64,000 bases of DNA from Lysinibacillus piscis (GTDB lineage: Bacteria > Bacillota > Bacilli > Bacillales_A > Planococcaceae). The notes under the pieces were generated by a model. The model had not been told where the DNA came from. It was given only the letters and a program-made list of their open reading frames with translations, and ran no database searches. The stretch spans positions 806,001 to 870,000 of the forward strand of contig NZ_BRZA01000002.1 of assembly GCF_026012395.1 (NCBI RefSeq). The letters are read 5' to 3'. The translations under genes were made by a program, and so were the position numbers. Within the stretch, counting starts at the first letter, position 1. Every line of letters starts with the position of its first letter. Below, piece after piece: positions 43,687 through 52,337 of this stretch.

Positions 43687-43739
43687 TTGACAGGCAATCT
43701 ATTTCTTTTTTATAATAAAGATGTAAAATATGTTTTACA
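43687..43739 (+). promoter_or_regulatory. Consensus promoter with palindromic operator of the XRE regulator
   Basis: A perfect TTGACA (43687-43692) and TATAAT (43711-43716) with an 18-bp spacer. Immediately downstream TGTAAAA-TATG-TTTTACA (43722-43739) covers the transcription start. A strong promoter blocked by an adjacent dyad fits autorepression by the XRE protein encoded just after it. Confidence 0.75.
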
Positions 43740-43766
43740 TTCACTTTCATTAAAGGTGTTGATTGT

Positions 43767-43973
43767 ATGCAAAATAACATCAAAGAATATCGTGAAAAAA
43801 AGGGGATTTCGCAGGGGGAATTGGCGGATTTATGTCATGTCAGTAGACAAACGATTAACGCGATTGAAAATGCTAAATATGATCCTAGCTTACAATTAGC
43901 TTTTAACCTTGCAAACATTCTAGGCACAACAGTAGACAATTTATTTGCAAATGATGAGGAGGCCCAACAATGA
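43767..43973 (+). CDS. XRE-family HTH regulator (68 aa)
   Basis: A minimal helix-turn-helix protein: [60 protein letters not shown] is a complete five-helix Cro/CI-like domain of the YozG/short XRE type. AAAGGTG precedes ATG 43767. It overlaps the following membrane protein gene by 4 bp (ATGA). Such HTH plus membrane protein pairs are common in Bacillales; the membrane partner may sense a signal or be the regulated product. The promoter carries a matching dyad. Confidence 0.88.
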   Translation: MQNNIKEYREKKGISQGELADLCHVSRQTINAIENAKYDPSLQLAFNLANILGTTVDNLFANDEEAQQ

Positions 43974-44359
43974 AAATACGTATATGGATGGCGATGAGTA
44001 TTGCTATAGCTACTTTGCTTGTAATTGGTTATGCTATTTTTAAAGGAATAACAGGCAGAGAAGTGGGCTTCAATGAAATTATCAGCATTGCTGGATTATT
44101 GATGCTATTTTTCTCTATGCTTACTTGGGGTAGTAAAGAAGATAAGGATGGTATATTAGCGGAAGAAGAGCTTGGTCAAAGAATTATAGAGAAAAGTTCG
44201 AAAATCAGTTACTTTTTGCTAATCGCTTTTATTATGCTAGCAGTAGTAGCCGATAAAATGGTCAATGGTACAATGAATATCTTTTTGGTAAGTATATTAG
44301 GGCTTGCATTGATTACTTTACCATTTGTAGAATTTGTTATGGCGAAAAAATATCGTTAA
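43970..44359 (+). CDS. Membrane protein partner of the XRE regulator
   Basis: A 129-residue protein with four predicted helices: [58 protein letters not shown] and [20 protein letters not shown] charged loop ([23 protein letters not shown]) lies between helices two and three. GAGGAGG precedes the ATG inside the end of the XRE gene. The 4-bp overlap shows translational coupling. The function is unknown. Confidence 0.75.
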   Translation: MKIRIWMAMSIAIATLLVIGYAIFKGITGREVGFNEIISIAGLLMLFFSMLTWGSKEDKDGILAEEELGQRIIEKSSKISYFLLIAFIMLAVVADKMVNGTMNIFLVSILGLALITLPFVEFVMAKKYR

Positions 44360-44402
44360 AAGGCAGAAATGTTGTGAAAACGCAATATTCCTGCCTTTTA
44401 TT

Positions 44403-45554
44403 TTAATATTGATATTTCGTCCGTGTAAGCAAAATTAGCCCAATCGCAGGAATGGTACAAATGAGCATCGCTAAAAAAGCGAGTCCAGGGGTAATTTCGT
44501 ACAAATAACCACCTAAAAATGTAAGGATGGCTGTGCTAAGTCCCATAGCTAAGGCTGAATATAATCCTTGTGCATTTGGAATTTGCTCTTTTGGCAAGTT
44601 TTTTGAAATGTAATTGATAAAGGCAAAGTGAGCCAGTGCAAAGGATAATGCGTGCAATGTTTGAGAAGCAATAAAGACCCAGACATTTGGGAATAGGTAA
44701 ATCAAAAGCCAGCGCACAGAAGAACCACTTGCCGCTAACAATAAAAGTGAGGATGAGCGCCATCCTTTAAACAGCGTATCCGCCTTCATAAAGTATAAAA
44801 TTTCACAAATAACAGCGATATTCAAAATCATCCCCATATAAAAAGGATTGACATGTAAATCGCCTAGGTAAATATAGGCATAATTGTAATAAGAGGCATG
44901 GGAACCTTGCAGTAAAATAACAACAAGCAAGACAATAAGCAGACTTTTATATGCCCAAAGCTTCTTCATGGACAAGGATTTTGCACGCTGCTCCTTTGTT
45001 GGCACAACGAGTAGCTCTTGTGGTGTTTCCAATTGCTGCATTAATAATATCCCAATAAGACCTACAACCATACTCCAAAAAATAATCGTATCACCAAAAA
45101 CACCTGTTAACATACTAATAATTAAAACGGCCACGATAAAGCCAAGAGAGCCGTATGAGCGACTTTTACCATAGTGTATATGACCTTGCTGCACAAGGAT
45201 TGCTGCACCACTTTCAATAACCGACTGTATAGCTGGATAAACCATACTAAACAAAACCGTTACAATCAGTAAAAAAGCGAAGGTAGAGCTTGGAATATAC
45301 AATAAGACGATGATTAATGCGCCAGTCGTTAATAATGTCATTAATTGTTTATTGTGCATGTATTTAGATAGGCTTGGGAAAATAAATAAATTAGAAACAG
45401 CTCGTGCCAATAAACCACAGCCCATGATGATGCTTGCCTGTGATACGGTTAGCTGTTTAGCATCCACCAACCAACCTGTCCAATACGGAATAAAAATTCC
45501 CCATGTAAAGAAAAATGTAAAAAAGCTTTGTGAAAGCCAGCGTTGTTTATTCAT
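44403..45554 (-). CDS. MFS transporter of the LacY-like/HcaT (MFS_1_like) type
   Basis: A 383-residue transporter with about twelve helices. RWLSQSFFTFFFTWGIFIPYWTGWL opens helix 1, and GKSRSYGSLGFIVAVLIIS is the conserved loop and helix of this subgroup, which includes sugar and aromatic-acid carriers such as HcaT and YwbF. Late helices include ALSFALAHFAFINYISKN. GGAGGGA on the minus strand gives about 10 nt spacing to ATG 45554. It is divergent from a Crp/Fnr-like regulator gene that may control it. The substrate is unknown. Confidence 0.82.
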   Translation of the reverse strand: MNKQRWLSQSFFTFFFTWGIFIPYWTGWLVDAKQLTVSQASIIMGCGLLARAVSNLFIFPSLSKYMHNKQLMTLLTTGALIIVLLYIPSSTFAFLLIVTVLFSMVYPAIQSVIESGAAILVQQGHIHYGKSRSYGSLGFIVAVLIISMLTGVFGDTIIFWSMVVGLIGILLMQQLETPQELLVVPTKEQRAKSLSMKKLWAYKSLLIVLLVVILLQGSHASYYNYAYIYLGDLHVNPFYMGMILNIAVICEILYFMKADTLFKGWRSSSLLLLAASGSSVRWLLIYLFPNVWVFIASQTLHALSFALAHFAFINYISKNLPKEQIPNAQGLYSALAMGLSTAILTFLGGYLYEITPGLAFLAMLICTIPAIGLILLTRTKYQY

Positions 45555-45651
45555 AAAGCATCCGTCCCTCCAATAACTATCTTGAATCATAGCATGTTCT
45601 TCGCTACAATAATGTGAGAAATCTCATATTTTTAAAGAAGGGTAAAAAAAG

Positions 45652-46317
45652 ATGCAAATCCTATCACATAAAGAACGTACATATTATCTTGAAAAATACC
45701 AGATTGATGATTTTTTCTCTTTTGATGTCTCACCATTTTTGGAAGTATGTCAATTTGAGAAGGGGGAGTGGATTTTCCAAGAGGGTTTATTTCCAGATAC
45801 GCTGTACTATATGATGGAAGGAAAGGCCAAGCTTTATGTGACACATAAAAATGGCAAGGTTTCCTTAATTGAATATTTGAAAGCACCTCTTTTTATGGGA
45901 GAGATTGAGCTGCTCAATGAAACAAAGTATACAAAGGGCATTCAAACGGTCACACCGACAATTTGCTTGTCCATTACCACGCAAAATTGTAAAGAAAAGC
46001 TATTAGCAGATGCCCGCTTTTTACGAAAACTTTGTGTGTTTTTAGGGGAAAAGGCAGCGAACATGACCGCGAAATATACACAAAATCAAGCCTATCCACT
46101 GGAAAATCGGCTTGCTGCTTTTATTCAATTGTCGGCTGAGCAAGGGATTTATAAAGAAAAGCATACGGAAATTTGTGAATACTTAGGCGTGTCCTATCGC
46201 CATTTATTATATGTACTGGCGCAGTTTTGCGAGCAGGGGATTTTAGTGAAACAAAAAAATGGCTATCATATTGTGGATGAGGCTGGGCTTGCTTATTTAG
46301 CACAGGAAATCTCCTAA
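45652..46317 (+). CDS. yeiL: Crp/Fnr family regulator, YeiL-like
   Basis: A 221-residue regulator: a cyclic-nucleotide-binding beta roll (EKGEWIFQEGLFPDTLYYMMEGKAKLYVTHKNGKVSLIEYL) followed by a dimer helix and a C-terminal HTH (EKHTEICEYLGVSYRHLLYVLAQFCEQGILVKQKNGYHIVD). It lacks the N-terminal cysteine cluster of Fnr. Its pattern fits YeiL, described in E. coli as a stationary-phase regulator. It sits divergently beside the MFS transporter gene and ends at a bidirectional terminator. Confidence 0.78.
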   Translation: MQILSHKERTYYLEKYQIDDFFSFDVSPFLEVCQFEKGEWIFQEGLFPDTLYYMMEGKAKLYVTHKNGKVSLIEYLKAPLFMGEIELLNETKYTKGIQTVTPTICLSITTQNCKEKLLADARFLRKLCVFLGEKAANMTAKYTQNQAYPLENRLAAFIQLSAEQGIYKEKHTEICEYLGVSYRHLLYVLAQFCEQGILVKQKNGYHIVDEAGLAYLAQEIS

Positions 46318-46350
46318 AAAGGGAAAGTGGCATATGACCATTTCCCTTTC
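46318..46350. terminator. Bidirectional terminator
   Basis: AAAGGGAAA (46318-46326) and TTTCCCTTT (46341-46349) form a perfect 9-bp stem, extended by GG/CC with one bulge, between convergent genes. Confidence 0.75.
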
Positions 46351-46739
46351 TATCGAATAATCTCTCCATTGGTAGAACTGACATCAAAAAAGCCAACATC
46401 ATGCTTCTGTGCAAGCATCTTCATTATGCGATTGGCTTCATCGGCGACTGACCAGGCGAAGCAGACATAAATACTATGATAGCCAATGCTGTATTCTGCT
46501 AATCTGCTTTCCAATTCATTGTCCTCATCTTCATCCAATAGCTCTTCGTCTACTGTATTCATGTTAGGAAAGTGCTCAATGATATCGGCATACCATTTTT
46601 GTAGTGCAGGTGTTGTGTGTGCTGCTATTTGATAATCATGTGGTTCTGACCATTTCGTTTGTTCATGATACCAAGCTAAAAAATCTTCCCGTGTATCAGG
46701 CGCTCGCTCTTTGTCGAATACCATTAAATCGTAGCTCAT
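46350..46739 (-). CDS. Conserved-looking hypothetical protein (129 aa)
   Basis: AGGGAGG on the minus strand precedes ATG 46739. The product begins SYDLMVFDKERAPDTREDFLAWYHEQTKW and is strongly acidic in the middle (ELLDEDEDNELE). The end (CFAWSVADEANRIMKMLAQKHDVGFFDVSS) looks like a helix-strand unit. The pattern recalls small proteins used in contact-dependent or secreted-toxin immunity, but this is an impression without motif support. No toxin gene is adjacent. Confidence 0.6.
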   Translation of the reverse strand: MSYDLMVFDKERAPDTREDFLAWYHEQTKWSEPHDYQIAAHTTPALQKWYADIIEHFPNMNTVDEELLDEDEDNELESRLAEYSIGYHSIYVCFAWSVADEANRIMKMLAQKHDVGFFDVSSTNGEIIR

Positions 46740-46839
46740 CCTATAGCCTCCCTTTCTTTCATTATAGCGAAATAGTCGTGAGAAGGGTACTTTTGGAGAT
46801 AATTTGTGATGGGGGATTGAGATGGAATAGACTTGTAGG

Positions 46840-47019
46840 CTATGAAAAGTGTGAGTGATGCTTGTTATACTCACTTTTTTTGATAAACCAACGTGCAATT
46901 TCTTTATGGCTATGGTAGAAATATACCTCATGTGTATATGTACAGGTCATTAATGGCTCAAACGGTGGTCTTGTACAATGTGCGTTCATATCATTTACTT
47001 GGATACAATACATCTTCAT
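46840..47019 (-). CDS. Possible small protein (59 aa)
   Basis: On the minus strand AGGGGG lies about 8 nt before ATG 47019, and the frame runs to TAG at 46840. The product (KMYCIQVNDMNAHCTRPPFE..., ending in a His/Ser-rich tail) has three cysteines and many aromatic and His residues (YTHEVYFYHSHKEIARWF). The acceptable ribosome binding site and protein-like composition support it, but there is no recognised family and the gene could be spurious. Confidence 0.4.
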   Translation of the reverse strand: MKMYCIQVNDMNAHCTRPPFEPLMTCTYTHEVYFYHSHKEIARWFIKKSEYNKHHSHFS

Positions 47020-47081
47020 TCAACATGCCCCCTTTTGTGGTTATTACTAGTGTATAAGATTTTTAGTTGAAAAAGACTGAA

Positions 47082-47109
47082 TTTACAATTAATTTACAGA
47101 ATTTTCACA
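47082..47109 (+). promoter_or_regulatory. PhoP-box-like direct repeats, upstream group
   Basis: TTTACA (47082), TTTACA (47093) and TTCACA (47104) repeat with an exact 11-bp period, matching the TTHAYA-N5 direct-repeat pattern bound by phosphorylated PhoP in B. subtilis. It lies about 150 bp before the start of the Ig/SLH protein gene. Confidence 0.5.
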
Positions 47110-47185
47110 TAAATAGGTTAAAGAGAATAAAGTTAATCAAAAAATAGTTGAACGTCTTAATAAAAATTCTTAATATTCTGAAATT

Positions 47186-47202
47186 TTAACCTATTTTTAA
47201 CC
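47186..47202 (+). promoter_or_regulatory. PhoP-box-like direct repeats, promoter-proximal group
   Basis: TTAACC (47186-47191) and TTAACC (47197-47202) again have an 11-bp period. The first copy lies within TTTAACCTATTT (47185-47196), which is a perfect inverted repeat of AAATAGGTTAAA (47111-47122). Confidence 0.45.
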
Positions 47203-47255
47203 TTTATCATGTACTATAGAAATAAACACTAACATAAAGAATGGAGGGAGAAAAA

Positions 47256-50066
47256 ATGAAGCAAAAAATCGTATCCATTATGCTAAGCTGTATGCTCTGT
47301 TTTTGGACGTTCGGGTTAGCAGAGAGCACTACAGCAAGTGCAATTGTTAACAGTGATAAAACCTTATTAGTGCAGCAGCCTATAATGAAAAAGAATTATC
47401 ATGTACAAGGCTTACAAACCATGCCTGTTACTAAAATGGCTATCTCTGGTCCGACATTTACTGCGTCACCAGCCACCGTTACATTTAGTAATTTAGTTCA
47501 AGGCTATAGATCTAATGACACACTTACAATTCAACAGTATATTACATTGACGAAAATAGGACTACCAAGTGAAGTCATTAGCAATGTTAGAGCTAGTTTA
47601 AGTGGTGGGGCAAGTACAAGCTTTATTCATGGAACAGTTCCTCTAGATACATTAGGAGCAGGCGTAGGATCAACCGTATTAAATATTCGCCCTAAAGTAG
47701 GATTAGCACCAGGTACTTATACTGAAACATTAACACTCACAGCAGATGGTGGCTTAAGTGAGAGTGTGCAAATAAGCTTTACAGTCAATCCGTTAATTCA
47801 TGCAGCGACACCAACGATTCATAGTCAGCCATCGACTAAAAACGTATTTGAAGGAGAGCTTGCGACGTTATCTGTCAATGCTAGTATAAGTGATAGTGGT
47901 ACTTTAAATTATCAATGGTTTAGTAACACCGTGGACAATACTAGTGGCGGAACACCAATTTTGGATGCCAATAGCGCTTCTTATACTGTACCAACGAATA
48001 CAATAGGGACAACTTATTATTATGTAGGGCTTATCAACACAAATAATAACGTCAATGGTACAAAGACAGCCTCCATATTCAGTAATACAGCACAAGTAAC
48101 TGTGAAGCCGATAACAGATGCAGTCATACCACTGATTCATAGTCAGCCATTAAATAAGACCGTGTATGAAGAAGAGAATGTGATACTAACTGTTGATGCG
48201 AGTGTAAATGATGGTGGCAATTTAAGTTATCAATGGTATAGCCATACTAACAACAGCACAATGGGAGGAACGCTGATTCATGGTGCAACAAATGCTTCTT
48301 ATACTGTACCAACGAACGTATCGGGTACAATGTATTATTATGTAGTTGTTACAAATACCAATCTTAGTGTAGGTGGGGTGAAAACAGCAACTGCTATAAG
48401 TAATGTGGCACAAGTAACCGTGAAGTCATTAGTAACGGCTGTAACAGATGCCAAAGCAGCTTTAACAATCGGTTATACAGCAGCTGATAATGTACTACAT
48501 GTCACGCAACCTTTACAATTAGCTACAGCAGGGTTGCATGATACGGCGATTAGTTGGACATCTAGTAACCCCTCCGTTATTCAGCCGAATGGTGTCGTAA
48601 TGCGACCAACCTATGGAGATAGTAGTGTTACTTTAACAGCGACGATCCGTAAAGGTAGTGTTACAGACACGAAAATCTTTACAGTTATTGTGAAAGGATT
48701 CAATGACTTTACACCATCTCCTATGATTGAAGAAAGTGTCAATACACGTGAACCATTGACGATTACGATGGCTATGGGGAATGACCAAATGGTATCTAGA
48801 GTGGAAATAAAACGTGTAGAAAATGCAGATGGTACATGGCATGATACAATTACTTTCACAACACAAAATATGATAGAAATGCTAGCCAAGCTAACAGAAA
48901 ATAATGCAAATACAGTGTACATGTTAATGCCAGATATGCTGGATCGCATAAGTCAGATAGATATCTCAATTCCACGTAATGCACTTACATTATTACAAAA
49001 TAGTGATGTTCATCTTATCATGGAGACGCAAGGTGTGAGTATCAATATTAGCAATGATTCGCTTGATATAGTGGAGGAGGATTTGTACTTCCGTATCATA
49101 CCGATTAAAACACAAGCAGCACAGCAAGCTATTGAAGAACGGGCAAGGATAGAGGAGCAGGTGAAGAATTTAGTAGGTGTGACAACGATTGAATTATTAG
49201 GACGTCCAATGAAGATTGAAACGAATCTGCAAAATCGTCCTGTTACGCTAACACTTCCTTTACCAAGCGCTATCACACAGCAACAGCTTGAGCATTTGGT
49301 GGTTTATATTGAGCATAGCGATGGTACAAAGGAGGTTATTCAAGGTCAGGTTGTACCATTTGATGACAAAACAAGCGGCTTACAATTTGACGTAGATAAA
49401 TTCTCTACATTTTCTACTTTATATGTACCTGAAGATGATCCTATAGAGCCACCAAATCAAGAAGATACTATACAGGTGCCCTATATTAAAGGCTACGCTG
49501 ATGGAACTTTCCGTCCAGATATGGCTGTTACAAGAGCGCAAATAGCTAGTATGTTTGCACGCTATGTAACAAATAATAATATACCAGAAGCTACTGTTAC
49601 ATTTGCCGATACAGAGGAGCATGATGCTAAAAATGCGATTGAATATGTACGGACTATGGGATTATTTAATGGAATCTCTAGCACAACTTTTAATCCGAAT
49701 GGCACGATGACAAGAGCACAAATGGCAACAGTAGCGATGCGCTGGATTGAAGCAAATTGTTTAGAAAGCCATACAGCGGCATTTTGTCTAGAGCCGACTA
49801 CAGATAAAATATTCACAGATGTTGCCCCAAATGATTGGGCTGCCAATGCTATTCAACAAATTAGTGCTCTCGGTATTATGACGGGTGTAGATTCAGCTAC
49901 TTTCAAACCCAATAGTACGCTGACACGAGCGCAGGCTGTAAAAGTATTAAATCGCTTATTTGAATTAGAACTTCTAACGACTGTAGATACTGCATCATTT
50001 ACAGATGTCACACCAGCGCATTGGGCATTTTATGAAATTCAGACGGCAGTAAAGAATAGTCAATAG
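47256..50066 (+). CDS. Large cell-surface protein with Ig-like repeats and C-terminal SLH domains
   Basis: A 936-residue exported protein. Order: signal peptide (KIVSIMLSCMLCFWTFGLAESTTASA), a beta-sandwich (residues 60-180, ending ETLTLTADGGLSESVQISFTV), two Ig-like repeats of about 100 residues (184-286 and 286-390, sharing IHSQP, NYQW/SYQW and ASYTVPTN), a bacterial Ig domain (391-485, ISWTSSNPSVI), a mixed domain, and three SLH repeats (739-936) anchoring it to the wall. It resembles surface adhesins or S-layer-associated proteins. GGAGGGAG supports ATG 47256. PhoP-like repeats upstream suggest phosphate-dependent expression. Confidence 0.88.
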   Translation: MKQKIVSIMLSCMLCFWTFGLAESTTASAIVNSDKTLLVQQPIMKKNYHVQGLQTMPVTKMAISGPTFTASPATVTFSNLVQGYRSNDTLTIQQYITLTKIGLPSEVISNVRASLSGGASTSFIHGTVPLDTLGAGVGSTVLNIRPKVGLAPGTYTETLTLTADGGLSESVQISFTVNPLIHAATPTIHSQPSTKNVFEGELATLSVNASISDSGTLNYQWFSNTVDNTSGGTPILDANSASYTVPTNTIGTTYYYVGLINTNNNVNGTKTASIFSNTAQVTVKPITDAVIPLIHSQPLNKTVYEEENVILTVDASVNDGGNLSYQWYSHTNNSTMGGTLIHGATNASYTVPTNVSGTMYYYVVVTNTNLSVGGVKTATAISNVAQVTVKSLVTAVTDAKAALTIGYTAADNVLHVTQPLQLATAGLHDTAISWTSSNPSVIQPNGVVMRPTYGDSSVTLTATIRKGSVTDTKIFTVIVKGFNDFTPSPMIEESVNTREPLTITMAMGNDQMVSRVEIKRVENADGTWHDTITFTTQNMIEMLAKLTENNANTVYMLMPDMLDRISQIDISIPRNALTLLQNSDVHLIMETQGVSINISNDSLDIVEEDLYFRIIPIKTQAAQQAIEERARIEEQVKNLVGVTTIELLGRPMKIETNLQNRPVTLTLPLPSAITQQQLEHLVVYIEHSDGTKEVIQGQVVPFDDKTSGLQFDVDKFSTFSTLYVPEDDPIEPPNQEDTIQVPYIKGYADGTFRPDMAVTRAQIASMFARYVTNNNIPEATVTFADTEEHDAKNAIEYVRTMGLFNGISSTTFNPNGTMTRAQMATVAMRWIEANCLESHTAAFCLEPTTDKIFTDVAPNDWAANAIQQISALGIMTGVDSATFKPNSTLTRAQAVKVLNRLFELELLTTVDTASFTDVTPAHWAFYEIQTAVKNSQ

Positions 50067-50142
50067 ATGGCTGTGATATCATCTAAGCAAAATAACAAGT
50101 TGCTTGCTTTGCTCAATAAATAAACGTACGCCTATTCTGAAT

Positions 50143-50182
50143 GAAAACAGACGGTCTTTTCCAGTTGGCCGTCTGTTTTCAT
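50143..50182 (+). terminator. Terminator of the Ig/SLH gene
   Basis: GAAAACAGACGG (50143-50154) pairs perfectly with CCGTCTGTTTTC (50169-50180), 12 bp. Confidence 0.8.
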
Positions 50183-50360
50183 TTGCTCATCACATGATGA
50201 AAATCAATGCTTAAAATGGATGGAATCTATATTAAATTAGTATCATTCCTTAGTGAAAATATGTACTCAAACTATTGTGAATTTTAGAAACACAAAGTAT
50301 TATGTATAAATATAACGTGAAGGTTTTCACAAGGTCACGTAATCATGAGGAGGAATTTGA

Positions 50361-51341
50361 ATGAGCACAATTCGAGTAGGTATTGTAGGATATGGAAATT
50401 TAGGACGTGGTGTTGAGTATGCCATTTCACAAAATCCAGATATGGAATTAGTGGCGGTATTTACACGTCGTGACCCATCAACAGTGAAGGTTGCTAGTAA
50501 TGCGAGCGTTTATTTAGTGGACGACGCAGAAAAATTCCAAAATGATATTGACGTGATGATTTTATGTGGGGGCTCAGCAACCGATTTACCAGAGCAAGGA
50601 CCACATTTTGCACAATGGTTTAATACGATTGACAGCTTTGATACACATGCGAAAATTCCAGAATTTTTTGAAGCGGTAGATGCAGCGGCACAAAAGTCAG
50701 GGAAAGTGGCCATGATTTCAGTAGGCTGGGATCCAGGCTTATTCTCATTAAATCGTTTATTAGGGGAAGCAGTGTTACCAGTAGGCACAACCTATACATT
50801 TTGGGGTGATGGCTTAAGCCAAGGACATTCAGACGCTATTCGTCGCATTGAAGGTGTCAAAAATGCCGTGCAATATACATTGCCGATTAAAAATGCTGTA
50901 GAACGTGTGCGTAACGGAGAAAATCCTGAACTGACAACACGCGAAAAACATGCACGTGAATGCTGGGTTGTTCTTGAGGAAGGTGCAGATGCAGCGAAAG
51001 TGGAGCAAGAAATTGTGACAATGCCTAACTACTTTGATGAATATGATACAACAGTGAACTTTATTTCAGAAAAAGAATTTACAACTAACCATACAGGGAT
51101 GCCACATGGTGGATTTGTCATCCGTAGTGGTAACAGTGGGGCAGACGACAAACAAATTCTTGAATTTTCATTGAAACTAGAAAGCAATCCAAACTTTACA
51201 TCAAGCGTACTTGTAGCCTATACTCGTGCCATTCACCGCTTAAGCCAAGCAGGAGATAAAGGGGCTAAAACAGTATTTGATATTCCATTTGGTTTATTAT
51301 CACCAAAATCAGCTGCTGAATTACGCCAAGAACTATTATAA
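50361..51341 (+). CDS. ddh: meso-Diaminopimelate D-dehydrogenase
   Basis: A 326-residue NADPH enzyme that makes meso-DAP from tetrahydrodipicolinate in one step, bypassing the succinylase/acetylase routes of lysine synthesis. The Rossmann start IRVGIVGYGNLGRGVEYAI, FTRRDP, LCGGSATDLPEQGP, SVGWDPGLFSLNRLL and FWGDGLSQGHSDAIRRIEGV match the classical enzyme from B. sphaericus. AGGAGG precedes ATG 50361. It is monocistronic with its own terminator. The enzyme is uncommon in Bacillales and supports the Lysinibacillus assignment. Confidence 0.95.
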   Translation: MSTIRVGIVGYGNLGRGVEYAISQNPDMELVAVFTRRDPSTVKVASNASVYLVDDAEKFQNDIDVMILCGGSATDLPEQGPHFAQWFNTIDSFDTHAKIPEFFEAVDAAAQKSGKVAMISVGWDPGLFSLNRLLGEAVLPVGTTYTFWGDGLSQGHSDAIRRIEGVKNAVQYTLPIKNAVERVRNGENPELTTREKHARECWVVLEEGADAAKVEQEIVTMPNYFDEYDTTVNFISEKEFTTNHTGMPHGGFVIRSGNSGADDKQILEFSLKLESNPNFTSSVLVAYTRAIHRLSQAGDKGAKTVFDIPFGLLSPKSAAELRQELL

Positions 51342-51356
51342 TTCGTAAAAATGACA

Positions 51357-51399
51357 AGGAGCGCTTATTGCTAAAAAGGTAATAAGCGCTCCTTTTTTT
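51357..51399. terminator. Terminator of ddh
   Basis: AGGAGCGCTTATT (51357-51369) and AATAAGCGCTCCT (51381-51393) form a perfect 13-bp stem followed by a run of T. It may also serve the convergent TetR gene. Confidence 0.9.
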
Positions 51400-51421
51400 C
51401 TTCTACATGAACAGCTAAGAA

Positions 51422-52003
51422 TTATTGAAGAATTCCTTTCCAAAAGACCTCCCAGCTTGCCTTTAGTCTTTTTTCGTATTCAGCTTGTGAGAAATTAATC
51501 ATGTAAAAAAGCATGCCATCCAACATACATAAAAATGACATAATAATAATATCTGTATCGATGTATTTTTCCGATTCGGTCGTTAAAATGCTGCGCAATA
51601 AATCTTTAATTTCCTCTTCAGATTGCTGATATTTTTGAATAACCGTTTCTTTAAATTGCTCAGGGGACAGCATCACATATCTACTAATAAAATGCCCTAG
51701 CTCATATTCATAAAAATAATCATTTAATACATGCAACAATGTATATAATTGTTCTTTGACAGAAAGATGATGAATGGCATTTGCTTGACTGTGTATAAAC
51801 TGCTGATAATCATTCATTACAAAATTGAGAACCTGTTCAAACAATTCTTCTTTACTTGAAAAATAGGCATAAATAGACGGTGCTTTTATATTGACTTGTT
51901 GTGCTATATCTCGAATAGACGTCTGGTCATATCCCTTTGTCGAAAACAAAAGAATAGCGCTATTTACGATTTTCTGTTTTGTTTCTTCCCCTTTACTCAT
52001 CAT
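51422..52003 (-). CDS. yvdT: TetR-family regulator of the SMR efflux operon (YvdT-like)
   Basis: A 193-residue TetR repressor. The HTH is EETKQKIVNSAILLFSTKGYDQTSIRDIAQQVNIKAPSIYAYFSSKEELFEQVL, followed by a helical ligand domain. GGAGG precedes the tandem ATGs at 52003 and 52000. It is the last gene of a minus-strand operon after two small multidrug resistance genes, the same set as yvdR-yvdS-yvdT of B. subtilis as I remember it. The likely operator is the long palindrome at 52745-52766. The inducer is unknown. Confidence 0.86.
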   Translation of the reverse strand: MMSKGEETKQKIVNSAILLFSTKGYDQTSIRDIAQQVNIKAPSIYAYFSSKEELFEQVLNFVMNDYQQFIHSQANAIHHLSVKEQLYTLLHVLNDYFYEYELGHFISRYVMLSPEQFKETVIQKYQQSEEEIKDLLRSILTTESEKYIDTDIIIMSFLCMLDGMLFYMINFSQAEYEKRLKASWEVFWKGILQ

Positions 52004-52021
52004 TTATACCTCCACCCACTT

Positions 52022-52336
52022 TTAAGAAATTAATTTTAAGCCGACAATACTGATAATAATACCACCAACCAATGCTAATTTTCGTGCATCTTTTGGCTCT
52101 TTAAAAACATACATGCCCAATAAAACACTACCTGCTGCGCCAATACCTGTCCATATACCATAACCAATACTAATCGGTATTTCTCTCAATGACAAGGAGA
52201 GGAAAATAAAACTACATAGCATACATGTAATAAAAATCAATGTTGGCTTTAATTTTGAAAAGCCTGCTGCTATTTTTAAGAATATGACTCCTCCGATTTC
52301 AAATAATCCTGCTATCACAATAAAAGCCCAACTCAT
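52022..52336 (-). CDS. yvdR: Small multidrug resistance (SMR) protein, second subunit (YvdR-like)
   Basis: A 104-residue, four-helix SMR protein: SWAFIVIAGLFEIGGVIFLKIAAG carries the conserved membrane Glu of helix 1, followed by IPISIGYGIWTGIGAAGSVLLGM in helix 3. SMR pairs act as antiparallel heterodimers exporting cationic compounds such as quaternary ammonium or guanidinium ions. ATG 52336 starts just after the previous stop; ATG 52345 would overlap it and is also possible. It pairs with the upstream SMR gene. Confidence 0.87.
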   Translation of the reverse strand: MSWAFIVIAGLFEIGGVIFLKIAAGFSKLKPTLIFITCMLCSFIFLSLSLREIPISIGYGIWTGIGAAGSVLLGMYVFKEPKDARKLALVGGIIISIVGLKLIS

Positions 52337-52337
52337 A

